Positions 7,369 to 15,361 of a stretch of 36,538 nt of DNA are shown one piece after another (the first letter of the stretch is position 1; each line of letters starts with the position of its first letter). The position numbers were made by a program, and so were the translations under genes. The stretch is taken from the NCBI GenBank assembly GCA_035703895.1, contig DASSXJ010000250.1, forward strand, positions 1 through 36,538, given 5' to 3'. This stretch comes from a bacterium (GTDB lineage: Bacteria > Sysuimicrobiota > Sysuimicrobiia > Sysuimicrobiales > Segetimicrobiaceae). Under the pieces are notes generated by a model. It was not told where the DNA came from and searched no databases. It was given only the letters and a program-made list of their open reading frames with translations.

Positions 7369-7860
7369 ATGCCCCATGAGATCTCGCCCAGCCAACCGAC
7401 GCTGCTGACCCAGGAAGGTCTGGCGCAGCTCGAAGCCGAGTTGCAGCACCTGCGGTCAACGAAACGCCGGGAGGTCGCCCTGCGCATCAAGCGGGCGGCG
7501 GAGCTCGGGGATCGTTCTGAGAACTCCGAGTACGAGGATGCCAAGAACGAGCAGGCGTTTGTGGAGGGACGCATTCAAGAGCTCGACCGGCTCCTCCGGA
7601 ATGTCGAGGTCATCGATGGGCGGTCTGCGAAGCGTCCCGACGTCGTCGCGGTCGGGTGCACCGTGGAGATCGTCGACACCGCTACCGGCGAGCGTTTCAC
7701 GTACACCATCGTTGGCCCCGTCGAGGTCGACCTCGCCCAGGGACGGATCAGCCACGTGTCTCCCGTCGGAGCCGCCCTGATGGGCCGCGCCCCCGGCGAC
7801 ACCGTCCGCGTGGAGGCCCCCGCGGGCACGCTGCACCTCAAGGTGAACCGGATCCAGTAG
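7369..7860 (+). CDS. greA: transcription elongation factor GreA
   Basis: Binds the RNA polymerase secondary channel and stimulates cleavage of backtracked RNA. The 163-aa protein has the N-terminal antiparallel coiled coil with the acidic tip (GDRSENSEYEDAKNEQAF) and a C-terminal FKBP-like domain (about 90-163) containing SPVGAALMGRAPGD. Length and motifs match GreA. An ATG at 7357 is in frame, but GGAGG at 7359-7363 sits correctly for ATG 7369. It has its own promoter, and the TGS GTPase gene follows after 16 nt. Confidence 0.95.
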   Translation: MPHEISPSQPTLLTQEGLAQLEAELQHLRSTKRREVALRIKRAAELGDRSENSEYEDAKNEQAFVEGRIQELDRLLRNVEVIDGRSAKRPDVVAVGCTVEIVDTATGERFTYTIVGPVEVDLAQGRISHVSPVGAALMGRAPGDTVRVEAPAGTLHLKVNRIQ

Positions 7861-7876
7861 CCTGCGGGATCTCGCC

Positions 7877-8848
7877 ATGCCCGCCAATCTGACCCCGCAG
7901 TATCTCGAGGCCGAACGTCGGTTCCGCCAGGCCACCACTCCGGAAGAACAACTCATCGCGCTCGGTGAAATGATGGCCACGATCCCCAAACACAAGGGGA
8001 CCGAGCACATGCGGGCGGACATCCGCCGGCGGATGGCACGAGTGCGCACCGAGGCCGCCCGCAAGCGGTCGGCAGGGCGGGGGCCCACCTGGCAGCACGT
8101 GCCCCGCGAGGGAGCGGGGCAGATCGTCCTGGTGGGGCCCCCTAATGCGGGGAAGTCGCGCCTGCTCGCCGCGCTCAGCAACGCCAGCCCGATCGTCGCG
8201 CCCTACCCGTTCGCGACACGGATTCCCCTGCCCGGCATGGTGGCCTTCGAAAACGTGCAGATCCAGCTTGTCGACCTCCCGCCGATCGCCCCCGAGACCG
8301 CGGATCCCTGGCTCTTTGCGTTGATCCGGCAAGCCAACGCGGCGCTGCTCGTGGCCGACTTGGCGAGCGACGACCTCCTCTCGTCCATCGAAGAGACCCT
8401 CGAGCTCGTGAGTCGCTTCAACGTGCGGCTTGTGCGGACCGGCGTATCAGAGGAGGGTGTGCCCACGCTCCTGATCGCCGCCAAAACGGATGTCCCTGGG
8501 GCGTCTGAGCGTCTGGGAATGCTGCGCGAGTTGGTCGCGGACCGCTTCCCTCTGCTCGCGGTGTCCGCTGAAACGGGAACGAATATCGATGCGCTCCGCG
8601 CGGAGATGTTCGCGCTGCTCAACGTCATTCGCGTCTATACGAAGGCTCCCGGCCACCGCGCGGACTTGTCCGCCCCATTCGTGTTGAAGCGCGGCGCCAC
8701 CGTGCAGGAAGCGGCGGCGGTGGTGCACAAGGACTTTTCCGAACGGCTCAAGTTTGCCCGGATTTGGGGCGCGCGCGCCTTCGACGGGCAGATGGTACAG
8801 CGGGAGCACATCTTGGAGGACGGAGACATCCTCGAGCTTCGCACCTAG
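7877..8848 (+). CDS. DRG/Obg-like GTPase with C-terminal TGS domain
   Basis: Probable ribosome- or RNA-associated GTPase. The 323-aa protein has an N-terminal helical basic region (1-75), a G domain with a P-loop GPPNAGKS (87-94), a Thr-containing switch I (YPFATRIPLPG), and a G3 that reads DLPPI instead of the usual DxxG. Its G4 is AKTD (202-205) in place of NKxD, and G5 is SAETG. A TGS domain follows (about 240-323) and ends EDGDILELRT. Domain order is that of the archaeal/eukaryotic DRG group rather than bacterial Obg, which has an N-terminal Obg fold. The degenerate G3 suggests altered hydrolysis. It may share transcription with greA. Confidence 0.85.
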   Translation: MPANLTPQYLEAERRFRQATTPEEQLIALGEMMATIPKHKGTEHMRADIRRRMARVRTEAARKRSAGRGPTWQHVPREGAGQIVLVGPPNAGKSRLLAALSNASPIVAPYPFATRIPLPGMVAFENVQIQLVDLPPIAPETADPWLFALIRQANAALLVADLASDDLLSSIEETLELVSRFNVRLVRTGVSEEGVPTLLIAAKTDVPGASERLGMLRELVADRFPLLAVSAETGTNIDALRAEMFALLNVIRVYTKAPGHRADLSAPFVLKRGATVQEAAAVVHKDFSERLKFARIWGARAFDGQMVQREHILEDGDILELRT

Positions 8849-8886
8849 CAATCCCAAAGAAGTCCTCGACAACTGGGGGTGGCTTG

Positions 8887-9330
8887 ATGGCGCGGGTGGA
8901 AGGAGCGCTGTTGATCCGGGCGCCGCTTGCGGCAGTCTATGACCTCGCCAAGCGCGTTGAGGATTTTCCACGATTCATGCCTGACCTCGAGCGGATCACC
9001 GTCTTGGAGCGAGACGGAGGGGTCCCGGTGCTCACCGAATGGGTGGGGCTCGTCGAGGGCAGGCGGATTCGTTGGGTGGAGGAAGACGCCTGGGACGATA
9101 CCCGGCACCTCTGCCGCTTCCGTCAGCGCGAAGGTGACTTCGAGCGCTACGAGGGCACATGGACATTCACTCCGGAGGATGGGGGGACACGGACCACGAT
9201 CGTGGTGGATTTTGAGTTCGATATCCCGTTGATCGGCGGCCTGCTCAGCCAGTTGCTGCGGGTGAAGATGAAGGAGAACCTCGAAAAGATGCTGACCGCC
9301 CTGCAGGGTCAACTGGAATCGGCACACTGA
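8887..9330 (+). CDS. SRPBCC/START-like protein (COQ10-type)
   Basis: The 147-aa product has the signature of small START-fold proteins: a hydrophobic ligand pocket with VYDLAKRVEDFPRFMPDLE near the N-terminus, a run of antiparallel strands (EGTWTFTPEDGG, TTIVVDFEFDIP) and a long C-terminal helix. Relatives include polyketide cyclase/aromatase-like proteins and the CoQ-binding COQ10 family. The ligand cannot be told. ATG 8887 is chosen over a far upstream in-frame start that would lie inside the GTPase gene, and GGGGGTGG lies ahead of it. No signal peptide is seen. Confidence 0.8.
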   Translation: MARVEGALLIRAPLAAVYDLAKRVEDFPRFMPDLERITVLERDGGVPVLTEWVGLVEGRRIRWVEEDAWDDTRHLCRFRQREGDFERYEGTWTFTPEDGGTRTTIVVDFEFDIPLIGGLLSQLLRVKMKENLEKMLTALQGQLESAH

Positions 9331-9430
9331 ACCGCGGAGATCGCGCAGGACGCATTGACGCGACGATGCGCGCAGAGGGAAAACCTTCCGCCCCGCCGAA
9401 GTCACGTCTGACTGCGCATCGGGAGGTCAC

Positions 9431-10549
9431 GTGCAGACAACATCACCGTCAACGATCCCGATCGCTCGCCCCCTGATCTCCGACGATGAGAAACGCCGGA
9501 TCCTCGAGGTGTTGGACTCCGGACAGTTGGTGGCCGGACACTGGGTCCGAGCGTTCGAGCGTGCGTTCAGCGCCTACCTCGGGGCGGCCCATGGCGCCGC
9601 GACGTCCTCGGGAACGGCGGCGCTCGAGGTCGCGTTGGAGGCGGCGGAGGTTCGACCCGGCGCCCGCGTGCTGACGACGCCGTTTTCCTTCGTCGCCACG
9701 ACGAACGCGATCATCAAACGAAACGCTGTTCCGGTTTTCGCGGACATCGATCCGAACACATTCAACCTCGATCCGGCACGTTGCGCCGATGTGGTGACGC
9801 GGACCCCGGGCGTCGAAGCCATGTTGCTCGTGCACCTCTACGGCCTCCCGTGCGCCATGGACGCGATGATGGATCTGGCGCGCCGGCATCATCTCATCGT
9901 GATCGAGGACGCCGCACAGGCTCATGGGGCGGCCTTCCAGGAGCGCAAAGTCGGGACGTTCGGCGCGGCCGGCACCTTCAGCTTCTATCCCTCGAAAAAC
10001 CTCACCACCGGTGAGGGCGGGATGGTCGTCACCGACGATCCCGGCCTCGCCGAGCGCGCGCGCATGCTGATCGATGTCGGGCAGTCGTCGCAGTACACGT
10101 ATGAGATGATTGGAGGCAACCACCGCATGACCGAGATCGCCGGGGCCCTCGGCGTCGGCCAGCTGGCGAAACTGGACGAGCGCAACGCCCGACGGCGGCA
10201 CAACGCGGCCCGACTGACGAGCGGGCTGCGGGACCTCGACTGGCTGGTGGTCCCCGTTGAGCCCAAAAACTGCCGACACGTATTCCATCAATACACGTTG
10301 CGGGTCCCCGGTGTGCGAGACCGGCTCGCCCGTCACCTGGAGGCCCAAGGGATTGGAACCCGCGTCTACTACCCATCGCCGATCCACCGGAGCCCTCTCT
10401 ACCGCCGGCTAGGTTTTGGAGACGCTCGTTGCCCGGAAGCCGAGCGAGCGGCAGCGGAGGTGCTGAGCATTCCGGTGCACCCTGCGCTCGGGGAGGAAGA
10501 GGTTCACCGGATCGTCCAAGCGATCCGCGCCTTCAACCCCCGGCACTAA
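9431..10549 (+). CDS. DegT/DnrJ/EryC1/StrS-family sugar aminotransferase
   Basis: PLP-dependent transamination of a keto-sugar nucleotide is the family's usual reaction. The 372-aa protein has the type I fold with TSSGTAALEVAL (phosphate binding), VIEDAAQAHGA (Asp160 against the PLP nitrogen) and SFYPSKNLTTGEGG with the Schiff-base Lys189. The C-terminal domain contains GIGTRVYYPSPIH and an HQYTLRV segment, as in WbpE/WlbC-type enzymes. It starts at GTG 9431 after GGGAGG. A Gfo/Idh/MocA dehydrogenase follows 10 nt later, the classic pair for making an amino sugar for surface polysaccharide. The substrate is inferred from the family only. Confidence 0.9.
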   Translation: MQTTSPSTIPIARPLISDDEKRRILEVLDSGQLVAGHWVRAFERAFSAYLGAAHGAATSSGTAALEVALEAAEVRPGARVLTTPFSFVATTNAIIKRNAVPVFADIDPNTFNLDPARCADVVTRTPGVEAMLLVHLYGLPCAMDAMMDLARRHHLIVIEDAAQAHGAAFQERKVGTFGAAGTFSFYPSKNLTTGEGGMVVTDDPGLAERARMLIDVGQSSQYTYEMIGGNHRMTEIAGALGVGQLAKLDERNARRRHNAARLTSGLRDLDWLVVPVEPKNCRHVFHQYTLRVPGVRDRLARHLEAQGIGTRVYYPSPIHRSPLYRRLGFGDARCPEAERAAAEVLSIPVHPALGEEEVHRIVQAIRAFNPRH

Positions 10550-10559
10550 GGAGGTGCCC

Positions 10560-11489
10560 ATGGCTAGGCTGGTCCGAGTCGGCGTCGTCGGCCTAGGGCA
10601 GTGGGGCCAGCATCACGTTCGAGTCTATCACCATCTCCCCGATGTGACCCTCGCCGGGGTCGTGGATACATCCCCCGGAGAGGTCAGTGCGTTTGCGAAG
10701 CGCTATCAGACGGTCGGGTACGAGGACTACCGGATGTTGTTCGGCAAGGTGGAGGCGGTGAGCCTCGCGGTCCCCACCGCACTCCATTACGAGATCGCCC
10801 GCGAGTTCTTGCAGCGAGGCGTGCACGTGCTCGTGGAGAAACCGATCACCACGACGACCGAGCAGGCCGGCGAGTTGGTGGCGCTGGCGCAGCGGGCCGG
10901 TGTCACGCTGCTCGTCGGGCACGTAGAACGCTTCAAGCCCTCCGTGCACGCTCTGACCGACCTCGTCACGGAACCGCTGTTCGTGCAGGTGCGGCGGGTC
11001 CGGCCTTGGGATCCATCCCGGGTGATGGATGTCGGAGTCGTCCTCGATCTGATGATCCACGATCTCGATATCATCCTCAACCTCATGCGGTCTCCCATCG
11101 CCCGCGTGAGCGCGATCGGGGCGGCGATCAACGGCGACGACGAGGACTTGGCCGTCGCCCATCTGACGCTCCAGAACGGCTGCCTGGCCAGCTTCGTGGC
11201 GAGCCGGGTGTCTCCGGTCAAGGCGGCCGAGTTGGAGATCACGCTGCCCGATGGACTGATCCACCTCAACTACCTACGCCAGCAGATTACGGTCCGGCGG
11301 CATGGGTCTCAGCGCCGGACCATCGTGAAAGGGGAGGAGCCGCTACGCGCCGAGCTCACACACTTCGTCGACTGTGTACGCGGTGAGGCGACGCCCCTGG
11401 TCCCCGGCGAGCATGGATTGCGGGCCCTCGAAGCCGCGCACGCGATCCTGGAAAAGATGACCGTCATCACGTCTCGCGTCGCCGTGTAG
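10560..11489 (+). CDS. Gfo/Idh/MocA-family NAD(P)-dependent oxidoreductase
   Basis: A 309-aa dehydrogenase with an N-terminal Rossmann domain (VGVVGLGQWGQHH, a GxGxxG-type loop) and the conserved EKPITTT containing the catalytic-site lysine. A second alpha/beta domain has GHVERFKPSV and the MIHDLDIIL metal/substrate helix. ATG 10560 has a near-perfect AAGGAGG five nt upstream, so the in-frame GTG two codons earlier is rejected. It likely provides the keto-sugar for the aminotransferase just upstream, as WlbA does in amino-uronic acid synthesis. Another sugar is possible. Confidence 0.9.
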   Translation: MARLVRVGVVGLGQWGQHHVRVYHHLPDVTLAGVVDTSPGEVSAFAKRYQTVGYEDYRMLFGKVEAVSLAVPTALHYEIAREFLQRGVHVLVEKPITTTTEQAGELVALAQRAGVTLLVGHVERFKPSVHALTDLVTEPLFVQVRRVRPWDPSRVMDVGVVLDLMIHDLDIILNLMRSPIARVSAIGAAINGDDEDLAVAHLTLQNGCLASFVASRVSPVKAAELEITLPDGLIHLNYLRQQITVRRHGSQRRTIVKGEEPLRAELTHFVDCVRGEATPLVPGEHGLRALEAAHAILEKMTVITSRVAV

Positions 11490-11523
11490 CGTCCGACCAG
11501 AAAGACCGGCCGGCCACCGGCTC

Positions 11524-12522
11524 ATGACGTCGCGGCTCCCCATCGGCAAGGTCCCGGCTGAACTGCTCGGCACGCTCGTCTACCCGCACCTCGGGGCGCG
11601 CCGCCCCGACATCCTCGTCCATGCCCAATTGGGGGAGGACTGCGCGGTCATCGAGTTTGGGGACGAGGTCGCCGTCCTCACCACGGATCCCATCACCGGT
11701 GCCGGGCCGGATCTCGGCTGGTACGCGGTCTTCATCGCCACCAACGATCTTGCGGCGACGGGCGCCGAACCCGTCGCGCTCCTCCTCACCCTACTGCTCG
11801 CCCCGGCGGACGCGGCCACGAATCTCCGCCGCGTGATGCGGGACGCCTCCGCGGCCGCGACACAGTTGGGCGTGGAGATCGCCGGCGGCCACAGCGAGGT
11901 GACGAGCGGCATTGATCGCACGATCGTCATCGTGACCGCGTTGGGGCGCGCGCGCAAAGACCGGGTGCTGCGGAGCGGGGGAGCTCAGCCGGGCGACACG
12001 CTGCTGCTGACCAAAGGTGCGGGCATCGAAGGCACGTCGATCTTGGCGGCTGCCCTCGAAGAGCGGCTCAAACCCGTCCTCGGGGAGGAGGCCCTCGCTC
12101 GGGCCCGGGCGTACCGGGACCAGATCAGTGTGCTTCCCGAGGCCCGGGCGGCGGTGGGCGCCGGCGCACGGGCCATGCACGACGTCACAGAAGGCGGCAT
12201 CCTGGGGGCGGTCTACGAAATTGCCGCGGCCTCGGGGATCGGCGTCCATCTCGATGCCAACCGGGTCGGGGTCCTTCCTGAGACCGCGTCCATCTGCGGC
12301 GCGCTGGGACTCGATCCCCTCGGCCTGATCGGGAGCGGGGCGCTCCTTGTGGCCACCCCAGACGCCCCACGCACGGCCGGTGCAATCGGACGTGCCGGAA
12401 TCCCGGCCGCCGAGATCGGCATGTTTGTCGCGCGCGATCGTCTCGTCACGCGAGACGGCGTCACCACCCCGCTGCTCCCACCGGGCAGAGACGAGTTGTG
12501 GCGGGCCCTCGGCCCGGGATGA
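11524..12522 (+). CDS. AIR synthase-family protein, HypE-like
   Basis: The 332-aa protein belongs to the PurM/SelD/HypE/ThiL superfamily of ATP-dependent enzymes. It has IGKVPAELL at the N-terminus, GEDCAVIEF (nucleotide and metal loop), TTDPITGAG, NDLAATGAEP, GGHSEVTSGIDRT and the C-domain MHDVTEGGILGAVYE. These resemble HypE most closely. The C-terminal Pro-Arg-x-Cys tail that HypE needs to carry the thiocyanate is missing, since this protein ends ALGPG. SelD's Gly-rich Cys/Sec loop is also absent. No hydrogenase gene is nearby. It ends just before the TPP riboswitch promoter, so it is not under that switch. The reaction is unknown. Confidence 0.8.
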   Translation: MTSRLPIGKVPAELLGTLVYPHLGARRPDILVHAQLGEDCAVIEFGDEVAVLTTDPITGAGPDLGWYAVFIATNDLAATGAEPVALLLTLLLAPADAATNLRRVMRDASAAATQLGVEIAGGHSEVTSGIDRTIVIVTALGRARKDRVLRSGGAQPGDTLLLTKGAGIEGTSILAAALEERLKPVLGEEALARARAYRDQISVLPEARAAVGAGARAMHDVTEGGILGAVYEIAAASGIGVHLDANRVGVLPETASICGALGLDPLGLIGSGALLVATPDAPRTAGAIGRAGIPAAEIGMFVARDRLVTRDGVTTPLLPPGRDELWRALGPG

Positions 12523-12550
12523 CGGCCCACATCGGCGACGCCCGTTACTG

Positions 12551-12559
12551 TGGTATAAT
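12551..12559 (+). promoter_or_regulatory. extended -10 promoter of the thiamine operon
   Basis: TG at 12551-12552, one base, then the consensus TATAAT at 12554-12559. No TTGACA-like -35 is at the right distance. Transcription would start near 12566, just before the TPP aptamer. Confidence 0.7.
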
Positions 12560-12577
12560 GCGTCTCGACCACCATAG

Positions 12578-12668
12578 TGTGGGGGAGCTTGGGGAACCAG
12601 GCTGAGAGGATGGCTAACCCTGCCATCGACCCCGGAACCTGATCTGGGTAATGCCAGCGGAGGGAGAC
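12578..12668 (+). promoter_or_regulatory. TPP riboswitch (THI element)
   Basis: The element contains the conserved GGGGGAGC 5' arm, GGCTGAGAGG, GACCC, ACCTGATCTGGGTAATGCC and AGCGGAGGGA in canonical order. Binding of thiamine pyrophosphate should favour the terminator that follows within a few bases and shut off the salvage operon. Confidence 0.97.
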
Positions 12669-12674
12669 TTGAGG

Positions 12675-12703
12675 CGCCGCCCCGGTTCCGGGGGCGGCGT
12701 TTT
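12675..12703 (+). terminator. intrinsic terminator / riboswitch expression platform
   Basis: A perfect 9-bp GC stem, CGCCGCCCC (12675-12683) with GGGGCGGCG (12691-12699), has a 7-nt loop and is followed by TTTT. Its position directly behind the TPP aptamer and before the first transporter gene indicates transcriptional attenuation. Confidence 0.9.
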
Positions 12704-12728
12704 GCTTGTGGCGGCCCAAGACCTTGCG

Positions 12729-13532
12729 ATGACGGCAAAACTCGAGATCGTCGATCTGACGAAGCGGTTCCCCGCGACGCGCTCCTCGCCCGCCGGCGGA
12801 GCTGCGGGTCCAAAGGCCGGATGGCTGGAGGTCCTAAGCCGAGTCTCGCTGCACGTCGGGCAGCGGGAGTTCGTGACGCTGCTCGGGCCCAGTGGATGCG
12901 GAAAGAGCACGCTCTGTAACATCGTGGCCGGGTTGATCCCGCCGGACGGCGGGCGGGTGTTCCTGGATGGGACGCCGCTCGGCCCGCGCCGCGGTCAGGT
13001 GGCGTACATGCAGCAGAAAGACCTCCTCCTTCCGTGGCGGCGGGTGATCGACAACGCCATCCTCGGATTGGAGATCCAGGGAGTCGCCCGCCTGGAGGCT
13101 CGGGATGAAGCCCGGGACCTGCTGCGGCGGTTCGGGCTCGAGCGCTTCGAATCGTACTACCCGGCGTTGCTCTCCGGCGGCATGCGCCAGCGCGTCGCCC
13201 TGGTCCGGACGCTCCTCTGCCGCAAGGACGTCATCGTCCTCGACGAACCGTTTGGCGCCCTCGACGCGATGACCAGGGCTGCGATGCGGGGGTACCTGCT
13301 GCGGCTCGTAGAAGAGTTTGGGCGGACGATCTTGTTCATCACGCACGACATCGAGGAAGCCGTCCTCCTCTCCGACAGGATCTACGTGATGAGCGCGCGC
13401 CCCGGACGCATCCGGGCCGAGATCGCGCTCCCGCTCGTCCGTCCCCGAGACCCCGCACACGAGATCGTGGTACGCACAAAAACGGAGATCGCCGCCGTCC
13501 TTCAGGCGGAGATGGCGGAGGCGTTCGCATGA
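12729..13532 (+). CDS. thiZ: ABC transporter ATP-binding protein, thiamine-pyrimidine importer (ThiZ-like)
   Basis: Powers import of a pyrimidine thiamine precursor, probably formylaminopyrimidine. The 267-aa protein has Walker A GPSGCGKST, a Q-loop (YMQQKDLLLPW), the signature LSGGMRQR, Walker B VIVLDEPFGALDA and H-loop ITHDIEEA. These match the nitrate/taurine/ThiZ subgroup. ATG 12729 is chosen because upstream in-frame codons fall in the terminator. An upstream GTG at 12708 is possible. The stop overlaps the permease start (ATGA). The substrate is inferred from the TPP riboswitch and the downstream ylmB and tenA homologues. Confidence 0.9.
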   Translation: MTAKLEIVDLTKRFPATRSSPAGGAAGPKAGWLEVLSRVSLHVGQREFVTLLGPSGCGKSTLCNIVAGLIPPDGGRVFLDGTPLGPRRGQVAYMQQKDLLLPWRRVIDNAILGLEIQGVARLEARDEARDLLRRFGLERFESYYPALLSGGMRQRVALVRTLLCRKDVIVLDEPFGALDAMTRAAMRGYLLRLVEEFGRTILFITHDIEEAVLLSDRIYVMSARPGRIRAEIALPLVRPRDPAHEIVVRTKTEIAAVLQAEMAEAFA

Positions 13533-14359
13533 GGGCGGTGGCCTCCGAGACCCGCGACGCCGTCGCACCGCCGCGGGGGATCAAGGTCCTCTCGTCGATC
13601 GGCCCTGTGCTGGCACATGCCGGGCCCCCGGCCGTTCTGCTCGCTGCGATTTTCGGACTCTGGGAGTGGGGGGTCCGCACATTCGGCATCCCGTTCTACA
13701 TCTTGCCCGCCCCCAGCCGGATCGCGACGCTCGTCGTCACGGAACGCGCGCTGCTCGCCGGCGAGGCGGCCGTCACGCTGCTCGAGATCTTCCTCGGATT
13801 CGGGATCGCGTTGGTCATGGGGATCGGGCTGGCCCTGCTCATCTTCGCGTCCCGAACGGTCGAGCGCGCGGTCTACCCGCTGGTGATCGCGAGCCAGACG
13901 GTGCCGGTGTTTGCCATCGCGCCCCTGTTGATCGTCTGGCTGGGATACGGGATGCTCTCCAAGGTGGCGATGGCCGCGCTGATCGTGTTCTTCCCGATCG
14001 TGGTCAACACCGTCGACGGTCTTCGCGCGGCCGATCCCGACATCATCAATCTGCTCCTGATCCTCGGCGCCACCCCCGCCCAGGTGCTCGTAAAACTCCG
14101 CGCCCCCGCGGCGCTGCCCTTCGTGTTCTCCGGGATCCGGATCGCCGTCGCCACCAGCGTGATCGGGGCCGTGATCGGCGAATGGGTGGGCGCCACGCAG
14201 GGCCTGGGATTCCTGATGATCCACGCGAACGCCCAACTCCATATCGACCTCGTGTTCGCGGCGATCGCGGTGCTGAGCCTGATGGCCGTGGGGCTCTTCC
14301 TCGCGGTGTCGGGCATTGAGTGGCTCGTGCTGCCGTGGCGCCGCCTCGGGGATTCGTAA
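13529..14359 (+). CDS. thiX: ABC transporter permease, thiamine-pyrimidine importer (ThiX-like)
   Basis: A 276-aa inner-membrane permease of the BPD type (SsuC/TauC/ThiX group) with about six hydrophobic segments from residue 30 onward. It has the cytoplasmic EAA-type loop LLLILGATPAQVLVKLRAPA and the family stretch IGAVIGEWVGATQGLGFLM. It overlaps the ATPase gene by 4 nt and precedes the binding-protein gene by 33 nt. It should form a homodimer with two ThiZ-like subunits. Confidence 0.92.
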   Translation: MRAVASETRDAVAPPRGIKVLSSIGPVLAHAGPPAVLLAAIFGLWEWGVRTFGIPFYILPAPSRIATLVVTERALLAGEAAVTLLEIFLGFGIALVMGIGLALLIFASRTVERAVYPLVIASQTVPVFAIAPLLIVWLGYGMLSKVAMAALIVFFPIVVNTVDGLRAADPDIINLLLILGATPAQVLVKLRAPAALPFVFSGIRIAVATSVIGAVIGEWVGATQGLGFLMIHANAQLHIDLVFAAIAVLSLMAVGLFLAVSGIEWLVLPWRRLGDS

Positions 14360-14392
14360 CGAGGGAGTCGTCGGGGCGAAGGAGGAGGAGGC

Positions 14393-15361
14393 ATGAAGCG
14401 AGTGGGATGGATAGGCGGGGTGCTCGCCGTCGTCGCGATCATCGCCGCGGGGATGCCCGGCACGGCGGCGGCTCCGACGTCATTGGTGTTTATGCTGGAC
14501 TGGTTCCCGAACCCCGATCATGTGCCCCTCTACGCCGCGCAGCAGGAGGGGTACTTTACCCAGGAAGGCGTGCGGGTCACGCTGCAGGTTCCGGCAAACA
14601 CCGACGATCCCCTCAAGCTGGCAGCGGCCGGCCGGGTCGACGTCGCGGTCAACTATGAGCCCAACGTCATCCTTGCCCGCGCGCAGCGCCTCCCGGTCCG
14701 CAGCATCGGGGTCCTGATCGGCCAACCCCTGACCACCATCATGTTCCTGAAGAGTTCAGGCATCCGGTCCCCGAAAGACCTGGTGGGCCGGCACGTCGGG
14801 TTCGCCGTGACAGGGTTCGCGGACGCCATGGTCGACCAGGTGATGCGGAGCGCCGGGGCGTCGACTACGGGAGTCAAGATGGTGAACGTGGGGTTCGATC
14901 TCGTGCCGGCGCTCCTCTCGCATAAGGTCGACGCGGTCGTCGGTGCCTATCGAAATTACGAACGCGTGCAGATCGAGCTGCAGGGCCAGCCGGTCGCGAT
15001 GTTCGAACCCGAACGGTATGGGGTGCCGACGTTCTACGAGCTCGTGCTGATTACCAGCGATACGGCGCTGGTCCGGCACCGGGAGGCGCTGCAGCGGTTC
15101 GTGCGGGCGGTGGGCCGAGGCATCGCGTTTACTTTGAAGAATCCCGATCGCGCCTTCGCCGCGTACGTCCGTGCCAACCCCACGATGAAGCTCGACGACG
15201 AACTGAATCGGAAATCGTTCCGTGCGACACTGCCGACGTATGCGCGGACGGAGACGCAGGCCCGCGACCGTTGGGAGCTGTTCGATCAATGGCTGGCCAC
15301 GCGCAAGGTGATCCCGAGCGCGGTCCCGGTGGACGACCTGTACACGAACCTCGCGCGGTGA
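14393..15361 (+). CDS. thiY: NMT1/THI5-like periplasmic binding protein (ThiY-like)
   Basis: Captures the pyrimidine precursor for the ABC importer. The 322-aa protein has an N-terminal signal peptide (KR followed by a hydrophobic core, with a likely AxA cleavage near residue 26) and no lipobox cysteine. A soluble binding protein fits a cell with a periplasm. Family motifs are LDWFPNPDHVPLYAAQQEGYF at the start of the mature protein, DVAVNYEP and YGVPTFYELVLI. A strong GGAGGAGG site precedes the ATG. Formylaminopyrimidine is the known ligand of the Bacillus homologue and is inferred here from context. Confidence 0.93.
   Translation: MKRVGWIGGVLAVVAIIAAGMPGTAAAPTSLVFMLDWFPNPDHVPLYAAQQEGYFTQEGVRVTLQVPANTDDPLKLAAAGRVDVAVNYEPNVILARAQRLPVRSIGVLIGQPLTTIMFLKSSGIRSPKDLVGRHVGFAVTGFADAMVDQVMRSAGASTTGVKMVNVGFDLVPALLSHKVDAVVGAYRNYERVQIELQGQPVAMFEPERYGVPTFYELVLITSDTALVRHREALQRFVRAVGRGIAFTLKNPDRAFAAYVRANPTMKLDDELNRKSFRATLPTYARTETQARDRWELFDQWLATRKVIPSAVPVDDLYTNLAR

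Noticed and set aside
11524-12522. AIR-synthase protein as SelD (selenophosphate synthetase)
   Set aside because: It was checked because of the selenoprotein candidate. The SelD Cys/Sec and Gly-rich loop are absent and the motifs follow HypE.
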